From contig NZ_JACLZK010000001.1 in assembly GCF_014253065.1 (NCBI RefSeq), positions 124,001 to 188,000 on the forward strand: a stretch of 64,000 nucleotides of DNA, in the 5' to 3' direction. Position numbers and translations under genes: made by a program. The notes beneath the pieces are model-generated. The model was not told the DNA's origin. It did no database searches and saw only the letters and a program-made list of their open reading frames with translations. This document shows positions 41,958 to 50,490 of this stretch, one piece after another. The stretch is from Campylobacter massiliensis. GTDB taxonomy: Bacteria > Campylobacterota > Campylobacteria > Campylobacterales > Campylobacteraceae. The first letter of the stretch is position 1; every line of letters starts with the position of its first letter.

Positions 41958-44312
41958 TTGCGAAATTTTAAAGATAATCAAAATTTGACCCAAGGCGGCG
42001 TTTGGGAGACGAACGGGCTCGAAAATAACGTCTATCGCGAGCAAAGAAACGGCGATGTCTTTGACGCCGCGGCGCACCGAGAGCAAAAAGAATTTACAAA
42101 CGCGGAAGGCTTTGAGCGGCTTATAAAAATTTTAGACCTGCAAGGCTATATGGAGCGGTTTAACTCCTTTCTAGCGCGCCCAAAGCCGCTTTTTATGGCG
42201 GGCGACAGCAGGTTGCATTATGAGAAAATTTTAGAACTCTCGCAAAAGCAGTTTGATCCGCCCGCACCGGCTCAAAACCTAGACGACGCGCTTATGCGCC
42301 TTAGCAAACAAGCCACGCTGCACGTGAGCGAGATTTTCGAGTTTGCTAAGATAATCAGCTACTTTACCTACCTAAAAACGCTCAAATTTGAAGGCAAACT
42401 AGGCGAGTGGCTCGCTAAAATCGAGATCCCGCAGCCGATGCTAAAGCTCGCAAATTCATTTGACAAAAACGGCGAGCTAAAAGACGAAGTAGACGAGCGT
42501 CTAGGTGGTATCAGAGACGCGTTTAGCGCCAAAAGAGCGCAAATAGACGCCGATCTACGCCGCCTCATCTACTCAAAATCTATCGCGCCCTACCTCGTCG
42601 ATACGCAGGTGCACTACATCAGCTCGGTCGAGGCGCTGCTCGTGCGAGGCGGGTTTAACCACGTGCTAAAGGGCACGGTCGTGGCTAGAAGCTCGGGCGG
42701 ATACTTCTACGTCGCGCCCGAAAACATCCAAAAACTCAAAAAAGAGCAAAGCGAGTTGCTGGATAAAAAAGAGCAGATCGTCTACGAACACTGCAAAATT
42801 TTTAGCTCCGCGATGCACAAGGGCTTGCCGTTTCTGAAATTTATAAACGGCGCGTTTGACGTATTTGACGCCTACTGCGCGCGGGTTTTTACGGCTAAAA
42901 GCGCTGATTTTGAGTTCGTGCTGCCAAGCGGCGGGTCAAATTTAAAGCTAGCAAATTTCGCCCATCCCGCGCTAAAAAATCCAAAAAGCATCAGCATCGA
43001 CTTTAGCAAAAAGGTGCTACTTATCACGGGCGTAAACGCAGGCGGTAAATCGATGCTGCTAAAATCGCTGATAGCCGCAGCCTTTCTAGCTAAATACCTA
43101 CTTCCGATGCGCATAAACGCGCAAAATTCGCAGATCGGAAATTTCAAGGAATTTGACGCCATCATCGAGGATCCGCAAAACGTGAAAAACGACATATCGA
43201 CCTTTGCCGGGCGCATGGTGCATTTTTCCAAGCTTTTTACGAAGAAAAATCTGCTCATCGGAGTCGATGAGATTGAGCTTGGAACGGATTTTGAGGAGGC
43301 GGCGAGCCTGTACGGCGTGATGATCGAGCGGCTGATGGGTCAGGATATCAAGATGATCATCACCACCCACCACAAGCGCCTTGCGATGCTGCTAGCTAAA
43401 AACCCGGACGTCGAGCTCGTCGCCGCGCTATATGACGAGGAAAACTCGCGGCCTAAATTTGAGTTTTTAAAGGGTACGATCGGCAAATCATACGCCTTTG
43501 AGACCGCGGCTAGATACGGTATCGCGGCAAATTTGGTCGCCCAGGCGAAAAAAATCTACGGCGAAGACAAAGAAAATCTAAACGAAATCATCACAAAGAC
43601 GTTAAATTTAGAGGTGCAGCTCAAAGAAAAGCTCGAAAGCGCCGAGAAAAAAGAGCAAAAGCTAGACTCTCTAATCGAAAATTTAAAAGAGCAAAAAGAG
43701 CGCGCCGAGGCCGAGCAACACGAGGTTATAACGCGGCTAGAGCGGGAGTATTTCAAGGCGATAAACGAGGCTAGGCGAGCGATAAATCTAGACGATACCA
43801 AAGAAAAACAGCGCGCCCTAAACCGCGCAAACGAGGCTAAACGCGCCGTGCAAAAGCCAGAAATCTCCGCCGCACCCGAGCTAAAAGTCGGCGACCGCGT
43901 CAAATACGGCAAGATCAAAGGCGTCGTGACAAGTCTCGGTAAAAACGATGCCGTGATACAAACCGACAACGTGAGCATGCGCGTACCGATAAATCAGCTA
44001 AAAATCAGCGGCGAAACGCCAGCACCCGCGAAAAAATCGGGCATAAATCTAAGCGTGCAAAAACCGCAAAACGCTAGCGTCACGCTCGATCTGCACGGCT
44101 TGCGCGCTGACGAAGCGGTGCAAAAGCTGGATAAATTTATCTCAGATAGCCTAGTGATGGGCTTTGACGAGGTGCAGGTGTATCACGGCATCGGCACGGG
44201 CAAGCTCGCCTACGCGGTCAAAAACTTCTTGCGCGAGCATCCGAGCGTGAAGGAGTTTTTTGACGCGCCGGCGGGGCAGGGGGGATTTGGAGCGCAGATA
44301 GTGCGGCTGTAA
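41958..44312 (+). CDS. mutS2: MutS2 endonuclease / ribosome-collision factor
   Basis: A MutS2 protein with the MutS core, the ATPase loop GVNAGGKSM (about residue 358), a long coiled coil (about 540-630) and a C-terminal Smr domain with LDLHGLRADEAV and VYHGIGTGKL. MutS2 proteins suppress recombination and, in other bacteria, split collided ribosomes. The frame starts at TTG 41,958 directly after the previous stop, giving 784 residues. Family similarity begins near residue 50 (FERLIKILDLQGYMERF), so the true start may lie further in. No MutL or MutS gene is near. Confidence 0.9.
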   Translation: MRNFKDNQNLTQGGVWETNGLENNVYREQRNGDVFDAAAHREQKEFTNAEGFERLIKILDLQGYMERFNSFLARPKPLFMAGDSRLHYEKILELSQKQFDPPAPAQNLDDALMRLSKQATLHVSEIFEFAKIISYFTYLKTLKFEGKLGEWLAKIEIPQPMLKLANSFDKNGELKDEVDERLGGIRDAFSAKRAQIDADLRRLIYSKSIAPYLVDTQVHYISSVEALLVRGGFNHVLKGTVVARSSGGYFYVAPENIQKLKKEQSELLDKKEQIVYEHCKIFSSAMHKGLPFLKFINGAFDVFDAYCARVFTAKSADFEFVLPSGGSNLKLANFAHPALKNPKSISIDFSKKVLLITGVNAGGKSMLLKSLIAAAFLAKYLLPMRINAQNSQIGNFKEFDAIIEDPQNVKNDISTFAGRMVHFSKLFTKKNLLIGVDEIELGTDFEEAASLYGVMIERLMGQDIKMIITTHHKRLAMLLAKNPDVELVAALYDEENSRPKFEFLKGTIGKSYAFETAARYGIAANLVAQAKKIYGEDKENLNEIITKTLNLEVQLKEKLESAEKKEQKLDSLIENLKEQKERAEAEQHEVITRLEREYFKAINEARRAINLDDTKEKQRALNRANEAKRAVQKPEISAAPELKVGDRVKYGKIKGVVTSLGKNDAVIQTDNVSMRVPINQLKISGETPAPAKKSGINLSVQKPQNASVTLDLHGLRADEAVQKLDKFISDSLVMGFDEVQVYHGIGTGKLAYAVKNFLREHPSVKEFFDAPAGQGGFGAQIVRL

Positions 44313-44331
44313 ATTTAAAAATTTACAGCTC

Positions 44332-44445
44332 GTCTCGCGAGCGCTTTTCCGAGATTTCGCAAAATTTTCGCTCCGCAGGCTATATGCCTAGCGCACGCTC
44401 ATTTTTGCTTAAAAACTCAAAAATCATCTCACGATACTTCGCCTT
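44332..44445. repeat. palindromic intergenic repeat, copy B
   Basis: A 114-bp relative of the repeat at 14,141-14,258. GTCTCGCGAGCGCTTTT is identical at the left end and the right end is a near-match of CATCTCGCGATACTT. The core hairpin is AGGC-tatat-GCCT where copy A has AGAC-tacat-GTCT: an A-T pair is replaced by G-C with pairing kept. It starts 19 bases after the mutS2 stop. Confidence 0.7.
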
Positions 44446-44465
44446 AACTTTTTACGTTCAATTGT

Positions 44466-44744
44466 AAATTTTACCCGCCGAGACCCGCACCTTGAAAACT
44501 TCAAATTTAGAGTTAAAACCTGCGACGCTTTGCGCAAGCAAAGCAGCGTCGCCACCCTAAAAGCGTCGTAGGGGAGGATTAAAGGGGTGGGAGCGATCGC
44601 AATTCAAGCCCCCACCTCCTTTACAACAAAGTAAAAAACAACCTTAAATGGTTGTTTTTTACGCTAGGAAGCCAAATTTGCAACACTAAATTTAACCAAA
44701 CCAAATTTAGCATCTTAAAGGTGCAGGTCTCGGCGGGTAAATTT
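44466..44744. repeat. non-coding element with 24-bp terminal inverted repeats
   Basis: The block at 44,470-44,493 (starting TTTACCCGCCGAGACC) and its inverse at 44,718-44,741 match at 23 of 24 positions. Between them are three strong hairpins: 44,522-44,552, 44,581-44,622 (11 bp with one bulge) and 44,631-44,662 (13 bp perfect). There is no open frame. It may be a MITE or a structured RNA. Flanking target duplications are not obvious. Confidence 0.65.
44631..44662. terminator. strong hairpin, possible bidirectional terminator
   Basis: GTAAAAAACAACC and GGTTGTTTTTTAC pair perfectly over 13 bp around a 6-base loop. The A and T runs in the arms would act as the U-tract on either strand. It lies between mutS2 and the LysE gene. 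Confidence 0.6.
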
Positions 44745-44871
44745 CCAAATCCCAAAGTCAAATTTGCATATTTAGTTCAAATTTAAATCCGCCCATCTCG
44801 TCAAATTTAACGACCTAGAAATCTCTCAAATTTAGGTAAAATCCAAAATACAAAAATCAAAAAGGATGAAT

Positions 44872-45483
44872 ATGGACGCGTTTTTGCAGGGCTTGCTGCT
44901 AGGTTTTAGCGCGGCGGTACCGCTGGGGCCCGTAAACGTGATGATAATGAGCGCTGCGGTAAGGTCGTTTTGGTCGGCGTTTGCTATCGGGCTGGGTGCT
45001 ATGAGCGCGGACGTGGCGTATCTGCTGCTTTTGGCGTTTGGCGTGCTTGAGTATTTGCAGGGCGAAACGGTAGAAAAATTCATCGGGATTTTTGGATTTT
45101 GCTACCTAGCCTACATATCTTGCGTCATCTTTAAAAATGCCAATAGGCCTGTAACGGCGGACGCACAGGGTGGTGAAGTAAAATTTGGTAAAAACTACGC
45201 AAAAGGCCTTTTTGCCACGCTTGCAAACCCGTACACCGTCGGATTTTGGCTTAGCGTGGCAGGCTTTGCCAAAAGCTTTGAAAACGCGGGCGCGGTCGTA
45301 GCGGGGCTAGTCGCGGCGATATTTATCTGGATCGTTTCTATGCCGTTTGCCGTGCATAAAAGCGCCAAATTTATCTCGCAAAACGTCGCAAAATGGCTAA
45401 ACTACGTGTGTGCGGTCATTTTGCTGGGGTTTGCTTTCTTTTTACTTTATAAATTATATTTTTATAAATTAGAGTTTTTATAA
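44872..45483 (+). CDS. LysE/RhtB-family amino-acid exporter
   Basis: A 203-residue membrane protein with about six hydrophobic segments. LGFSAAVPLGPVNVMIM at the N-terminus is the family signature and ANPYTVGFWLSVAG the second conserved block. ATG 44,872 is preferred over 44,866 because AAAGGA ends at 44,866. Members export lysine, homoserine, threonine or similar compounds. The substrate is unknown. Confidence 0.85.
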   Translation: MDAFLQGLLLGFSAAVPLGPVNVMIMSAAVRSFWSAFAIGLGAMSADVAYLLLLAFGVLEYLQGETVEKFIGIFGFCYLAYISCVIFKNANRPVTADAQGGEVKFGKNYAKGLFATLANPYTVGFWLSVAGFAKSFENAGAVVAGLVAAIFIWIVSMPFAVHKSAKFISQNVAKWLNYVCAVILLGFAFFLLYKLYFYKLEFL

Positions 45484-45534
45484 TTAACTTAAGTAAATAA
45501 TGATAAAATGGCAACAAATTTTTAGAGAAGTTTA

Positions 45535-47454
45535 ATGCAAAATTTTGATATTAAAAAATCGATGACTCAGTTCATCGTCCTGCCGATCGCCGTGCTCGTG
45601 ATCTGCTCGTTTCTGGTAATATCTTTTATATTTTATAATAAATTTCAGGACTCGACTAACTACCCGTCAAACGTAACCGTTAACGAGAAGGCCGAGGCCT
45701 TTATGAATATAATTCAAATCATATATAAAAATATAGCAAAAGGCGATATAAAGGAGTTTCAGCGCTACTCTGAGGCTACTAAGGCCGTGCCGTCTTGGAT
45801 ATTTAAACAAGCGGGCGAAAAAGGCGAACTCCTAGTCCTAGCTAGCTCGCAGCATCCAAATTTGATAGGCGAAGTTTTGCCGTATAAATTTTGCGAGATG
45901 GACGGCAAAGCTCACGTAAATTTAAAACAAAACGGCGTATATAAGCGCATAAATCTCATACAGGACAACAAGGCCGAGGTTTGCTATTTTAAGAAAATAG
46001 GCGACGTGATCCTTGGCTACAACATGATTCACAACGTCAAAATTTCAGGCTTGGACGATCCGCTTTTTGGAGAGTGGTTTATCGTAAATATGAAAAATAC
46101 GTTCATCGTGACGGGCGTTATGGCGTTCATTTGTATTTTTCAGTATTTTCTCTTTTATAGAGGTATCCGTGATAATCAAATTTCGCTAGTAAAAAGCAAC
46201 GAAAAGCTCCTGGAAAAAAATGCCGAAATGCAAAGGCGTCTTTATAGCGACGATCTTACCGGCTTGCCAAATAAAGTAGCCCTCGAGCGCGATACGGCGG
46301 ATATGAAAAATCCTAAAGTCATCGTCATGGATATCGATGAGTTTAGGAAGATGAATAACTATTTCGGCGCCTCGGTTTGCGATCAAATTTTGATAAAAAT
46401 GACGGAAGTCTCGAAAAAATTCGCCGAGGATAACGGCATGACCGTTTACCGCGTCGGACCAGATCAGTTTGCGCTGGTCGAGGATGCGGAGCTCTTTATC
46501 GATAGATACGAGGATCTGGCAAACGAGCTTTTAGATAACATCAAAGGCCTAGTCATCGACGTGATAGCCGAGGACGGCGAACAAAGCGAGATCGAGATCC
46601 ACTGTACGGTGGGCTTTGCGCTAGATGAATCAGACACGCTTAAAAAGGCGATGACGGCGCTTGAGTTTGCTAAGCAAAGCGGTAAGGATTATTTTTGCTA
46701 CTTTAAAAACATCGACGATACGCCGCAATACGCCGAGCAGATCACTCGCTCAAATATGATACGAAACGCCATCATAAACGACAAGATCGTGCCGTTTTAT
46801 CAGCCGATATTTAATAAAGAAAAGCGAATCGTAAAGTATGAAACTTTAATCCGCATCCAAAACAGTAACGAAATCATCTCTCCGAGCGTCTTTTTGGAGG
46901 TTTCAAAGCGCATCAAACGCTACACCGATATCGAAAAAATGCTGATCGAAAAAAGCTTTAAGCTGATCGCCGAGAGGCCTGATGCGATGATTTCGATAAA
47001 TTTATCCGGACGCGATATGACCGACGGCGACGTGAGCGTGTTTATCATCGAAAAAATGAACAAATATAAAGTCGCCGGACGCGTGATATTTGAGATCTTG
47101 GAAGATGAAAATATCGAAAACATCGAGCGCATCGGAGTATTTATCGACCGCGTGCGCAGGATGGGTGCAAAGATCGCTATAGACGACTTTGGCTCTGGAT
47201 ACAGCAACTTCTCGTATATCCTAAAACTAAAGCCAGACTACATCAAAATCGACGGCTCCATCATCAAAAATATCGACACGAACGAGGACTCTCGCGTCAT
47301 AACGGGCGCTATCATCGCATTTGCAAAGAAGCTTGATATCACGGTGATCGCTGAATTCGTCCGCTCAAAAGAGGTCTATGATACTTGCGTGGAGCTTGGC
47401 GTGGATGAATTTCAGGGCTTTTATCTGGGCGAACCTAGCGATAGCCTGCGCTAA
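45535..47454 (+). CDS. membrane GGDEF/EAL protein, probable c-di-GMP phosphodiesterase
   Basis: A 639-residue protein: membrane segment at about 15-35, a periplasmic sensor domain to about 183, a second membrane segment (184-205), GGDEF domain (about 235-395) and EAL domain (about 405-635). The GGDEF site reads VGPDQF, so cyclase activity is unlikely. The EAL domain keeps the metal and catalytic residues: ETLIR in place of EALLR, the Asn in SINLS, DDFGSGYS, the Lys in YIKIDG, the Glu in IAEFV and Gln in FQGFYLG. It therefore probably degrades c-di-GMP under control of an external signal. It stands alone. Confidence 0.88.
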   Translation: MQNFDIKKSMTQFIVLPIAVLVICSFLVISFIFYNKFQDSTNYPSNVTVNEKAEAFMNIIQIIYKNIAKGDIKEFQRYSEATKAVPSWIFKQAGEKGELLVLASSQHPNLIGEVLPYKFCEMDGKAHVNLKQNGVYKRINLIQDNKAEVCYFKKIGDVILGYNMIHNVKISGLDDPLFGEWFIVNMKNTFIVTGVMAFICIFQYFLFYRGIRDNQISLVKSNEKLLEKNAEMQRRLYSDDLTGLPNKVALERDTADMKNPKVIVMDIDEFRKMNNYFGASVCDQILIKMTEVSKKFAEDNGMTVYRVGPDQFALVEDAELFIDRYEDLANELLDNIKGLVIDVIAEDGEQSEIEIHCTVGFALDESDTLKKAMTALEFAKQSGKDYFCYFKNIDDTPQYAEQITRSNMIRNAIINDKIVPFYQPIFNKEKRIVKYETLIRIQNSNEIISPSVFLEVSKRIKRYTDIEKMLIEKSFKLIAERPDAMISINLSGRDMTDGDVSVFIIEKMNKYKVAGRVIFEILEDENIENIERIGVFIDRVRRMGAKIAIDDFGSGYSNFSYILKLKPDYIKIDGSIIKNIDTNEDSRVITGAIIAFAKKLDITVIAEFVRSKEVYDTCVELGVDEFQGFYLGEPSDSLR

Positions 47455-47932
47455 AGCCTGGCTTTGGAGTTTATTAAATTACTCCTTGCAAATAGTCGCA
47501 AATACGGAGCGGATTAAATTTTATCGCTAAATTTGGTGAGGAATTCGAGTTGTGGACTAATTTATCTCAATGCGCAGATTTTGCAAATTTGACTTGGCGT
47601 AGCGCGGTGAGTGTAGGTAAATTTGATGAGGCAAAAATAAGCTCGTTTGGCGGAAAGTGGCTAAATTTAAACACCCTTGATGTTGATTTAATGGAGTTGG
47701 CGGTATATTTAAAGCGCCTAAAATTACGCAGTGCTGTATTCTTGTTTGATTTGCGCCCACTCATCTGTAATGCACTTATAAACTACGCGCTAAGCTCAAA
47801 TTTTGTCAAATTTGTTGTGGCAATAAGTTTTGCAGCCCAAGTAAGATTGTTGAAATTGATATAAACAAAAGAGGCGCGAGCGATGTTTATCGCGCACGGC
47901 TCGTTTAATATATGTCGTAAGTAAAATTTAGC
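47455..47932. other. intergenic region with no supported gene
   Basis: Overlapping frames of about 65-104 codons exist on both strands, but none has a ribosome site with a family match or convincing composition. A 104-codon rightward frame from 47,550 is the only one with a start in a plausible place, and I do not accept it as a gene. Confidence 0.5.
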
Positions 47933-48541
47933 TTAAATTTGCGCCTTGATCTTTTCGTAGAGCGATAAAATTTCGTCTTTTTTGATGATAAAGCTATTTT
48001 TGTTTGCGATGAGGTGCGCAGAGCTATGCATGATGGTCTCGGCGACTCTTAGCCCGTTTTGCTTCATCGTCGTGCCCGTTTCTACGACGTCCACGATAGC
48101 GTCGGCTAGCCCGACCAGCGGTGCTAGCTCGATCGAGCCGTATAGTTTGATGATCTTTAGCGCGGTGGCCTTTGCGGCGAAATAGTTGCGCGAGATGTGC
48201 GGCATTTTGGTGGCGATCTTTAGCTCGGGAGCGTTTAAATTTAGCTCCTCACCCTCTTTGATACCCACGCAGACGCGGCATTTGCCGATCTTTAGATCAA
48301 GTAGGCGCACGACGTCGGGGCGATGCTCATCGAGTACGTCAAGGCCCACCACGCCGATATCCGCAGCGCCGTTCACGACGTAGGTCGGGATATCTTGGTT
48401 GCGAACCATTAGAAATTTAAAATCGCCCTCGCTCATCAGCAGTTTTCTGTCCTCAAACTCAAATGAGCTTTGAAAAATTTTCCTAAAAATCGCGAGCGTT
48501 TCGTCGGCGATGCGACCTTTCGGTAGAGCAACCGTTAGCAT
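47933..48541 (-). CDS. hisG: ATP phosphoribosyltransferase, short form
   Basis: A 202-residue enzyme joining ATP and PRPP, the first step of histidine synthesis. It starts with LTVALPKGRIADETL and contains VGAADIGVVGLDVL-like and VVETGTTMKQNGL blocks. It lacks the C-terminal regulatory ACT-like domain of the long form (about 290-300 residues), so it should need HisZ for allosteric control. No hisZ lies in the window. It overlaps coaX by 7 bases and ends a five-gene leftward operon. Confidence 0.93.
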   Translation of the reverse strand: MLTVALPKGRIADETLAIFRKIFQSSFEFEDRKLLMSEGDFKFLMVRNQDIPTYVVNGAADIGVVGLDVLDEHRPDVVRLLDLKIGKCRVCVGIKEGEELNLNAPELKIATKMPHISRNYFAAKATALKIIKLYGSIELAPLVGLADAIVDVVETGTTMKQNGLRVAETIMHSSAHLIANKNSFIIKKDEILSLYEKIKAQI

Positions 48542-49164
48542 AAAATGTCCTTTTTTTGTTCGATTAATTTTTGCATCCCGCGAAAAACGAGCATACGGTC
48601 GTAGATACTGTCGGTAAAAAAGCGCGACAAAAACTCGCCGTCGCCGCCCGTGAAGTATATTTTTGAGCCGTTTGCCATGTTTTCTATGAGAAGTAAAATC
48701 GGTTTTATGACGCCGTAGCTCACCGCGTCGGTCGTTTTTTGCGGGAGCGCGTCGAGGTCGATCTGTGAATTTAGCGAGATTTTTAGTCTCGGCGAGATGT
48801 CATCGTAGGTTTTTAAAACATGCGATATGCCGGGCATGATCGCGCCGCCAAGATGCATCGAGTTCATCATAACGTCCATAGTTATCGCGCTACCGGCATC
48901 GATAATAAGGCCGTTTTTTACCGCGTAGCAGCTAGCGATACGGTCGATACCTAGGCCGTTGTAGATGGTATCCAGCTCAAAATACGGCTCTAAATTTACG
49001 AATTTGGGCAAATTTTGCAGTCTTTTAGTCACTTCATCGTTTACGCTGATAAAATAAATCTTCTCGTCGCTTTTAAAATCTTTAAAATTTTCTAGCTTGA
49101 TTTTGGTGATTTTGCCGTTTTCAAAGAAGGTGGCGTTAGTGTTGCCTACGTCACATAGAGTCAT
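48535..49164 (-). CDS. coaX: type III pantothenate kinase
   Basis: A 209-residue type III pantothenate kinase (ASKHA fold), the first step of coenzyme A synthesis. The phosphate loop DVGNTNATFFE lies at residues 5-15, LGIDRIASCYAV near 72 and the catalytic Asp region IIDAGSAITMDVM near 92, followed by GGAIMPGI. It is shorter than typical (about 250) but Campylobacter and Helicobacter CoaX are also short. The start overlaps the gene upstream by 14 bases. Confidence 0.93.
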   Translation of the reverse strand: MTLCDVGNTNATFFENGKITKIKLENFKDFKSDEKIYFISVNDEVTKRLQNLPKFVNLEPYFELDTIYNGLGIDRIASCYAVKNGLIIDAGSAITMDVMMNSMHLGGAIMPGISHVLKTYDDISPRLKISLNSQIDLDALPQKTTDAVSYGVIKPILLLIENMANGSKIYFTGGDGEFLSRFFTDSIYDRMLVFRGMQKLIEQKKDILC

Positions 49165-49483
49165 GTTTGTAGCCGTTTTCTTTCATCAAATTTGCGGTTT
49201 TCGAGCAGACATCCGAACTATAAAAAATAGCTTTTTTCTTAAAATTTACACCCGTTTGCTCGGCGATTTTGCCAGCTATTTCATCAATCGCTTCAAATTC
49301 TTTGCTTAAAAATCTAGCCTTTGCGCTACGGAAAAATAAAAGCGTATAAAATCCCTTCATATCGATGCCCGTAAGTGCGACAAGGGTCTTTTTTTTAGTA
49401 AATTTATCAAGCTCCACCCAGCTTAGATTTTTTAAAATAATCTTTTTGGCTTCCAGAACTTGATAAATTTCTTGCTTCGTCAT
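49151..49483 (-). CDS. conserved hypothetical protein upstream of coaX
   Basis: A 110-residue basic protein, partly hydrophobic in the middle (MKGFYTLLFFRSAKARFL) but without a clear membrane segment. It lies between the BamB-like lipoprotein gene (4-base overlap) and coaX (14-base overlap), and corresponds by position to the gene between coaX and the lipoprotein gene in C. jejuni. Function is unknown. Confidence 0.75.
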   Translation of the reverse strand: MTKQEIYQVLEAKKIILKNLSWVELDKFTKKKTLVALTGIDMKGFYTLLFFRSAKARFLSKEFEAIDEIAGKIAEQTGVNFKKKAIFYSSDVCSKTANLMKENGYKHDSM

Positions 49484-50490
49484 TTAAGCTCTAAGCTGTA
49501 ATCGTCGTAGTAAAATTCTTTCGCGCCGGCAAAAATTTGGCTCTCGACCTCGTCTGAAAGCTCGTAAATTTTGGCATTTTCAAGCGCTAAATCGGTCTTG
49601 ATGAGGTAGCCTGTTTTTTCCATTATATAAAGCGAGCCGTTATGAACGGTGGCGCTTGAAAAGATGGCGAATTTAAATTCCACATCTTTTATCTTTTGCA
49701 AATTTAGATCGCTAAGCACGATTTTGCCGTCTTTTAGTAGGATATATACGTATTCGCCGTTTATGACGATGTCTTTTATCTCGCCGTTATAGTAAACCGT
49801 TTTTTCTGGACTTATCGAGACGATACGCTTGCCTGTGGCAGCTATCATCGTGTCGTTTACGACGTTTAGAGATATAATGTTGTTAAAAAACTGTTCGCTG
49901 CTCACGACTACGTCACGCAAAATTCGGCCTTGGTTTTTATCTACTATCATGATTTTGCCGTCAAGCGTAGGAAAGATGACGAGCGAGCTCATGAAAAACG
50001 GCGCCGCGACGCGGGAGTCTTGCGCATAAACGCTCGAGCTCTCAAACTCGAGCAGAGTATCGTTTGTCGCGATGTCGATGAGGTATATGACGTTGCCTGC
50101 GCTTAAAAGGGCTAGCTTATCTCCCTCAAGCGCTGCCGAAACGATAGCTTCGTTAAATTTTTTCTGAAATAAAATCTCGTTTGAGCCGTTTGCTACGATC
50201 AAATTTCCGTCCAAATCGGAGCTGATAAATTTACCGTCGGCGGAATTTAGCAAGGTTGCGCCCTTTGGTAGCTTTATCTCCGGTGAGAGTAGGCCGTTTT
50301 TGGTTATGGCCATGCCGTTTTTTAGCACCGCTCCGTTTAGGCTTGCCGTCGCGATGCTGGCAGGCAGTCTGTTTTCTGAAATTTTTTCATTTTGCACATC
50401 GGTCGGCTCGAAATACTGCCTTTTCGTGCTGCATCCGCCAAGCACCGCGATGCATAGCGCGGCCGCTAAAATAGCTTGAAATTTTCTCAT
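49480..50490 (-). CDS. beta-propeller lipoprotein, BamB-like
   Basis: A 336-residue lipoprotein: signal peptide with lipobox VLGGC (Cys20). The rest is repeated beta-strand units with IDIATNDTLLEFE and IMIVDKNQGRILRD patterns, as in PQQ-like propellers and BamB of the outer-membrane assembly complex. The gene upstream encodes a YfgM-like protein, and yfgM lies next to bamB in E. coli. A role in outer-membrane protein assembly is thus plausible, though sequence similarity to BamB itself is weak. Confidence 0.72.
   Translation of the reverse strand: MRKFQAILAAALCIAVLGGCSTKRQYFEPTDVQNEKISENRLPASIATASLNGAVLKNGMAITKNGLLSPEIKLPKGATLLNSADGKFISSDLDGNLIVANGSNEILFQKKFNEAIVSAALEGDKLALLSAGNVIYLIDIATNDTLLEFESSSVYAQDSRVAAPFFMSSLVIFPTLDGKIMIVDKNQGRILRDVVVSSEQFFNNIISLNVVNDTMIAATGKRIVSISPEKTVYYNGEIKDIVINGEYVYILLKDGKIVLSDLNLQKIKDVEFKFAIFSSATVHNGSLYIMEKTGYLIKTDLALENAKIYELSDEVESQIFAGAKEFYYDDYSLELK

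Noticed and set aside
47550-47864. 104-codon rightward frame between the GGDEF/EAL gene and hisG
   Set aside because: Competing frames cover the same bases on the other strand; no motif or ribosome site distinguishes it.
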